This document shows positions 60,227 through 64,000 of a DNA stretch of 64,000 bases, in pieces (within the stretch, counting starts at the first letter, position 1; the number at the start of each line of letters is the position of its first letter). Location: positions 868,001 through 932,000 of the forward strand of contig NZ_JAEACF010000001.1 in the NCBI RefSeq assembly GCF_016401385.1. Direction: 5' to 3'. The position numbers were made by a program, and so were the translations under genes. This DNA is from Fictibacillus halophilus. Its GTDB lineage: Bacteria; Bacillota; Bacilli; Bacillales; Fictibacillaceae. Under the pieces are notes generated by a model. The model was not told the DNA's origin, ran no database searches, and was given only the letters and a program-made list of their open reading frames with translations.

Positions 60227-60347
60227 TAATGAGTAATGAAACGTGAACATATTCTATATTTTTTACATAAGAGGTACTAGGTAGATATTGATTTTCAAAA
60301 AATGTGGTAAAATAAGGCTATACCGCGAGAGATTGGAGTGAGGCACT

Positions 60348-61013
60348 TTGAAAAAGCAATATGCTGTAATCGGACTAGGTCGTTTTGGCGGTAGTATGTG
60401 TAAAGCACTGGCCGATCAAGGAATGGAAGTTCTAGCGATTGATATTGATGAAGATCGTGTGAATGAGTTTTCAAACGTTGTTACGCATGCTGTAATTGCA
60501 GATTCTACAGATGAAGGTGTATTGAAAAGTCTTGGTATACGAAATTTTCAGCATGTGGTGGTCGCTATTGGTGACAACCTTCAATCGTCCATTCTTACTA
60601 CACTTATTCTAAAAGAGATGGGTGTAGAAAAGATTACGGTTAAAGCTCAAAATGATTACCATGAAAAGGTACTAAGAAAGATCGGAGCAGATAAAATCAT
60701 TCACCCGGAGCGAGATATGGGTGTTAGAATTGCTCATCAAATCGTATCAAACAACGTTCTTGATTATTTGGAATTATCCGATGAACATAGCATCGTTGAG
60801 TTGGTAGCAACTAAGAAGATGAACAATAAGTCTTTGATCGAACTCGATATTCGCGCAAAGTATGGTTGTAACGTTGTAGCTGTTAAAAGAGGGAAAGACA
60901 TCTTCGTTTCCCCGCAAGCTGATCAGTCTATTCATCAAGGAGATGTATTGATTGTAATCGGTGGAGATAAGGATATTAATCGCTTAGAAAAACAAATGGC
61001 TAATGAAGAATAA
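60348..61013 (+). CDS. ktrC: K+ uptake regulatory protein KtrC
   Basis: 221 aa, the same length as B. subtilis KtrC. RCK ring subunit of the KtrCD potassium channel: TrkA-N with VIGLGRFGGSMCKAL (residues about 7-21) and the Asp at AIDIDED, then TrkA-C from about 140 (the c-di-AMP binding site in this family). TTG 60348 has GGAGTGAGG. An extended -10 (TGGTAAAAT, 60305-60313) precedes it. No ktrD is in the window, as in B. subtilis where ktrC and ktrD are apart. Confidence 0.92.
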   Translation: MKKQYAVIGLGRFGGSMCKALADQGMEVLAIDIDEDRVNEFSNVVTHAVIADSTDEGVLKSLGIRNFQHVVVAIGDNLQSSILTTLILKEMGVEKITVKAQNDYHEKVLRKIGADKIIHPERDMGVRIAHQIVSNNVLDYLELSDEHSIVELVATKKMNNKSLIELDIRAKYGCNVVAVKRGKDIFVSPQADQSIHQGDVLIVIGGDKDINRLEKQMANEE

Positions 61014-61048
61014 AAAAACCGTTACCCTTAAATAGGGAACGGTTTTTA
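61013..61048. terminator. Bidirectional terminator ktrC / rnjA
   Basis: AAACCGTT-CCCT / AGGG-AACGGTTT with one bulged A; U-runs on both strands. Confidence 0.85.
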
Positions 61049-61057
61049 TTTTGAAAA

Positions 61058-62728
61058 CTAAATTTCCATGATGATAGGAAGGATCATTGGACGTCTCTTA
61101 GTTTTTTCATACAAGAAAGGAGCCAATGTATCGGTGATTTCATTTTTGATCTCAGACCACTGTGTGGTTCTCTTTTCGTTCATGATCGTTTCTAAGTGTT
61201 TGCTAAGTAGACTTTGAGCATCGTGAATCAAGTCTCCAGACTCACGCATATAGACAAAACCTCTTGAAATGATATCAGGCCCTGCTTCAATTTTAAACTC
61301 TTTCATGTCCATACTTACGACAACAACCACAAGACCTTCTTCTGAGAGAATTTTTCGATCTCGAAGTACGATGTTCCCGATATCACCAATTCCACTTCCG
61401 TCTACATAAACAGAACCAGAAGGAATCTTCCCAGCTACCATCGCTTCATTGTGTGAAAGAGCTAAAACTTCGCCATTATCCATTACAAATGAATTCTGAG
61501 AAGGAACATCACAATCAGAAGCAAGCTTTGTGTGCATCTTAAGCATTCTATATTCACCATGAATCGGCATAAAGAACTTAGGCTTCATAAGACGTAACAT
61601 AAGCTTTTGTTCTTGTTGTCCACCATGACCCGAAGTATGGATATCGTTTAAAGATCCATGAATCACTTCTGCACCTGCACGGAACAATTGGTTAATCGTC
61701 TTACTAACGCTTAGAGCATTTCCTGGAATAGGTGAGGATGAAAAGACAACCGTATCTCCAGGGATGATTTGAATCTGTCTGTGTGTTCCGTTTGCGATTC
61801 TTGAGAGAGCAGCCATTGGTTCACCTTGGCTACCTGTACATAAGATCGTAACTTGGTTATCAGGCAGACGGTTGATCTGATTTGCATCAACAAATGTATT
61901 TTTAGGCGCTTTAATAAATCCGAGCTCTTGTCCAACGGTAATAGCTGAATCCATACTACGGCCAAACACCGCAATTTTTCTATTGTTTGCAACAGAAGCT
62001 TCAACAACTTGCTGCAATCTATGAATGTTTGAAGCAAAAGTAGCAAAGATCACTCGGCCTTCCATTTTTCTGAAGATGTCTTGAATGCTTTCTCCGACGC
62101 GTCTTTCAGATAGTGTAAACCCAGGAACTTCACTATTTGTTGAATCAGAAAGTAAGCAGAGTACACCTTCTTTTCCGATCTCAGCCATTTTCGTTAAGTT
62201 TGCAGGTTCGCCGACAGGCGTGAAATCGAATTTAAAGTCACCTGTATGAACAATGTTTCCTGGTGGCGTTTTCACTACAAGTCCATAAGAATCTGGAATA
62301 CTGTGCGTTGTTCTAAAGAAACTTACAGATGTTTTACGGAATTTAATAACGTCATCCTCAGTAATTTCATGTAACTGTGCACGGCGAAGCAAACCGTGTT
62401 CTTCAAGCTTGTTCTTGATCAGAGCAAGGGCGAGTTTACCACCATAAATCGGGATGTTCACTTGTCTTAAAAGATAAGGAATACCTCCAATATGATCTTC
62501 GTGTCCATGAGTGATAAATAACCCTTTAATTTTGTCTTCATTCTTAACAAGGTACGTATAATCTGGAATTACGTAATCAATTCCTAAAAGTTCATCTTCT
62601 GGAAATTTAATTCCTGCATCAATAAGGATGATCTCATCTTGAAATTGAACGGCATACGTATTTTTACCGATTTCTCCTAAACCGCCAAGTGCGAAAACGG
62701 CGGCTTGATGATTTTTTACAAATTTCAT
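61058..62728 (-). CDS. rnjA: Ribonuclease J1
   Basis: 556 aa (B. subtilis 555). 5'-3' exo- and endonuclease of mRNA decay and rRNA maturation. Beta-lactamase zinc motif HGHEDH at residues 74-79, the beta-CASP domain in the middle ([31 protein letters not shown]), HTSGHGGQ, then a C-terminal dimerisation domain. It begins 3 bases after rpoY and is coupled to it. Essential or near-essential in the family. Confidence 0.96.
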   Translation of the reverse strand: MKFVKNHQAAVFALGGLGEIGKNTYAVQFQDEIILIDAGIKFPEDELLGIDYVIPDYTYLVKNEDKIKGLFITHGHEDHIGGIPYLLRQVNIPIYGGKLALALIKNKLEEHGLLRRAQLHEITEDDVIKFRKTSVSFFRTTHSIPDSYGLVVKTPPGNIVHTGDFKFDFTPVGEPANLTKMAEIGKEGVLCLLSDSTNSEVPGFTLSERRVGESIQDIFRKMEGRVIFATFASNIHRLQQVVEASVANNRKIAVFGRSMDSAITVGQELGFIKAPKNTFVDANQINRLPDNQVTILCTGSQGEPMAALSRIANGTHRQIQIIPGDTVVFSSSPIPGNALSVSKTINQLFRAGAEVIHGSLNDIHTSGHGGQQEQKLMLRLMKPKFFMPIHGEYRMLKMHTKLASDCDVPSQNSFVMDNGEVLALSHNEAMVAGKIPSGSVYVDGSGIGDIGNIVLRDRKILSEEGLVVVVVSMDMKEFKIEAGPDIISRGFVYMRESGDLIHDAQSLLSKHLETIMNEKRTTQWSEIKNEITDTLAPFLYEKTKRRPMILPIIMEI

Positions 62729-62731
62729 AAA

Positions 62732-62941
62732 TTATACATTCTCCAATTCCAATGAATTCGTGTCTTTTTCATACTCAAGAAATTTACCGTTAATTTCTTG
62801 TATGTACTCAATGTTATATTTGCGGTCAGCCAGCTTTTTACGTACGTCGTTAATTGTTTCCGCTTCTACGTAAACTGTTTTAGTGTGTTCACGAACAGGA
62901 ACCTCTGTTAAGCTAGTTTGAAAAAATACTTTAAAAATCAT
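62732..62941 (-). CDS. rpoY: RNA polymerase epsilon subunit RpoY
   Basis: 69 aa, the Firmicutes-specific RNAP subunit (YkzG). MIFKVFFQTSLTEVPVREHTKTVYVEAETI and ELENV at the C-terminus match. TAAGGAGACATGAAAT precedes the ATG. A TATAAT on the minus strand (62994-62989) gives the operon promoter -10, with a poor -35. It is cotranscribed with rnjA, as in B. subtilis. Confidence 0.94.
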   Translation of the reverse strand: MIFKVFFQTSLTEVPVREHTKTVYVEAETINDVRKKLADRKYNIEYIQEINGKFLEYEKDTNSLELENV

Positions 62942-63101
62942 ATTTCATGTCTCCTTACCGGTCTGTAGTTTTTGAGTTTCTTCGTCCTATTATAAAGGAA
63001 AGTGACATGTTTTTCATGTTTTTTCATAATGCATCATTGGAAAACCACAAAAATATAAAAATAATAACTGTTAAGCTATAGAGAATATCCTATATAATTA
63101 C

Positions 63102-63133
63102 CTTAGTTAAGAGGAAAACTTAACTTAGTTAAG
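63102..63133. repeat. Two CTTAGTTAAG repeats, 22 bp apart
   Basis: CTTAGTTAAG at 63102-63111 and 63124-63133, just after a TATAAT (63093-63098). The spacing is about two helix turns, so they could be a paired operator. The 62942-63322 gap otherwise holds the rpoY promoter and a possible 27-aa gene. Confidence 0.45.
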
Positions 63134-63208
63134 AATTAGTTTTCCGTTATTATTTTGTTGTCTTACCCATTTCCTAAGTTTCTTTAATAAGCGCGTTCTC
63201 ATCTTCAT
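63125..63208 (-). CDS. Possible 27-aa basic peptide
   Basis: ATG 63208 follows GGAGGG by 6 bases. The product starts MKMRTRLLKKLRKWVRQQ and is basic and amphipathic; the stop overlaps one CTTAGTTAAG repeat. It is in an otherwise empty gap. Short and unsupported beyond its ribosome site. Confidence 0.3.
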   Translation of the reverse strand: MKMRTRLLKKLRKWVRQQNNNGKLILN

Positions 63209-63322
63209 TTATTACCCTCCATGACACTTTTTATTACTAGTATGTCTAGTTGAATAGATATTTTTAGAGGGAAATTGTTACATTTTTTATTGCTGTTTTT
63301 TAAATCTGTGGAGGTTAATTTG

Positions 63323-64000
63323 ATGAAATTATATTCAGCGCTTTTCGTTTTAAGTTTAATATGGGGAATGTCTTTTTTATTTATAAAGGTCTTACTTGGC
63401 ATATTCGATCCTTGGCAAATTGTTTTTATTCGTTGTTTGGTAGGAATAATTACGATCGTTCCTTTGTTCTTAATTAGTAGACAAAAAGTTGATTGGAAAA
63501 CACTTCCCGTGAAGAAGTTGCTTCTCGTTGGCTTTTTGAATGCTGGTCTTCCTTGGGGGCTGATTGCTTGGAGTGAAACTTTCTTAGATAGCGGGTATAC
63601 GGCTATATTGAATGCGACCACTCCGATCTGGACGTCGATGATGGGTGTATTCTTTTTCTCCATTACACTACAATGGAAACAATGGACAGGGGTAATTGTC
63701 GGTTTTGTTGGTATTCTATTGTTAATGGATATTGATGCTCCTGGATTGACCAAGAATCAGCTGGGCTTAGGAATTATTTTGATGCTAGCAGCTACGTGTT
63801 GTTATGGATACAGTTCGCAATACGCAAAAAAACACCTGCAGGATACAACCGTTTGGGTCACTGCTTCTTCTACACTTTTTGCGGGTTTGCTTTTAAGTGC
63901 ATTTATGATGTTATTGACGGAGGGGTGGAAATTACCTGAAGATCCTCTTAACTACAATGTTTTACTTTCTATTATCGGTCTTGGAGTCTTTGGTTCAGGT
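63323..64000 (+). CDS. EamA/DMT family transporter, cut by the window end
   Basis: The frame runs 226 codons to the window edge and is 3'-truncated. ATG 63323 has GGAGGT. The opening SALFVLSLIWGMSFLFIKVLL and FIRCLVGIITI are the EamA start; LNATTPIWTSMMGVFF and GLGIILMLAATCCYGYS mark the repeat half. About six membrane helices are visible of ten. It exports a metabolite (amino acid or drug-like) of unknown identity. A minus-strand frame across it is a shadow. Confidence 0.85.
   Translation, partial: MKLYSALFVLSLIWGMSFLFIKVLLGIFDPWQIVFIRCLVGIITIVPLFLISRQKVDWKTLPVKKLLLVGFLNAGLPWGLIAWSETFLDSGYTAILNATTPIWTSMMGVFFFSITLQWKQWTGVIVGFVGILLLMDIDAPGLTKNQLGLGIILMLAATCCYGYSSQYAKKHLQDTTVWVTASSTLFAGLLLSAFMMLLTEGWKLPEDPLNYNVLLSIIGLGVFGSG

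Noticed and set aside
63205..63753. Long minus-strand frame of 182 aa at the right end
   Set aside because: It is antisense to a clear EamA transporter with a good start and ribosome site on the plus strand.
1..64000. CRISPR array, prophage or insertion sequence
   Set aside because: No spaced identical repeats, integrase, transposase, or phage structural genes were seen; the tandem repeats found are all adjacent units without spacers.

Overview
The window is chromosomal DNA of a low-GC, endospore-forming member of the Bacillaceae. Gene order follows the Bacillus subtilis opp-yjb-fabI-cot-yjc block closely (oppABCDF, yjbC, spx, yjbE, mecA, coiA, pepF, yizD, spxH, yjbIJK, yjbLM, nadF, yjbO, prpE, yjbQ, fabI, coat genes, yjcFGH). 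It continues into a second block that resembles the B. subtilis ykuQRSU / ktrC-rnjA-rpoY regions. Several genes absent from the B. subtilis block (a UbiD decarboxylase, a SEDS gene) and the lack of the tenA/thi genes before fabI argue against B. subtilis itself. Fictibacillus or a near relative is a guess from overall protein flavour, not a demonstrated identity. There is no sign of phage, IS element or CRISPR.

Layout: (1) 0-7 kb, an oligopeptide ABC importer (opp), with a strong terminator between oppA and oppB, then a DegV protein. (2) 7-23 kb, housekeeping and stress genes. These include the Spx regulon machinery (spx, its ClpXP adaptor spxH, the ClpC adaptor mecA), competence gene coiA, PepF, a truncated globin, the alarmone synthetase yjbM, NAD kinase and a pseudouridine synthase. 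(3) 23-28 kb, PrpE, a SEDS protein, the YjbQ antiporter and FabI behind a FapR-type operator. (4) 28-51 kb, an expanded spore-surface island. It holds two ExsY/CotZ-like proteins, a family of small beta-rich proteins (two single-domain, one triple-domain), a CgeB-like and three other glycosyltransferases, a four-gene nucleotide-sugar operon, sat-cysC (PAPS synthesis), a Ser/His/Lys repeat protein, a CotD-like protein and several unrecognised proteins. It is interrupted by yjcFGH, a PgpA homologue, a tRNA-Val and a fatty-acid transporter. (5) 51-64 kb, SDR, CDF exporter, VOC, TauE, LysR, dapH-dapL, ykuS, a CNNM/CorC protein, ChaB, the peroxiredoxin YkuU, KtrC, RNase J1-RpoY and a DMT transporter cut by the window end.

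The most interesting system is region 4. At least six transcription units in it (glycosyltransferases, sat-cysC, coiled-coil, repeat and CotD-like genes) carry a recognisable mother-cell sigma-K type promoter (AC-N15-17-CATAnnnTA/TG). This ties sugar-nucleotide synthesis, glycosyl transfer and sulfate activation to the late sporulation programme. My working model is a glycan, possibly sulfated, that is built in the mother cell and displayed on the spore crust or exosporium. The small beta-domain family, found both times back-to-back with an ExsY/CotZ paralogue, would be one of its structural components. All start codons were re-chosen by Shine-Dalgarno position where possible; several genes use TTG or GTG.
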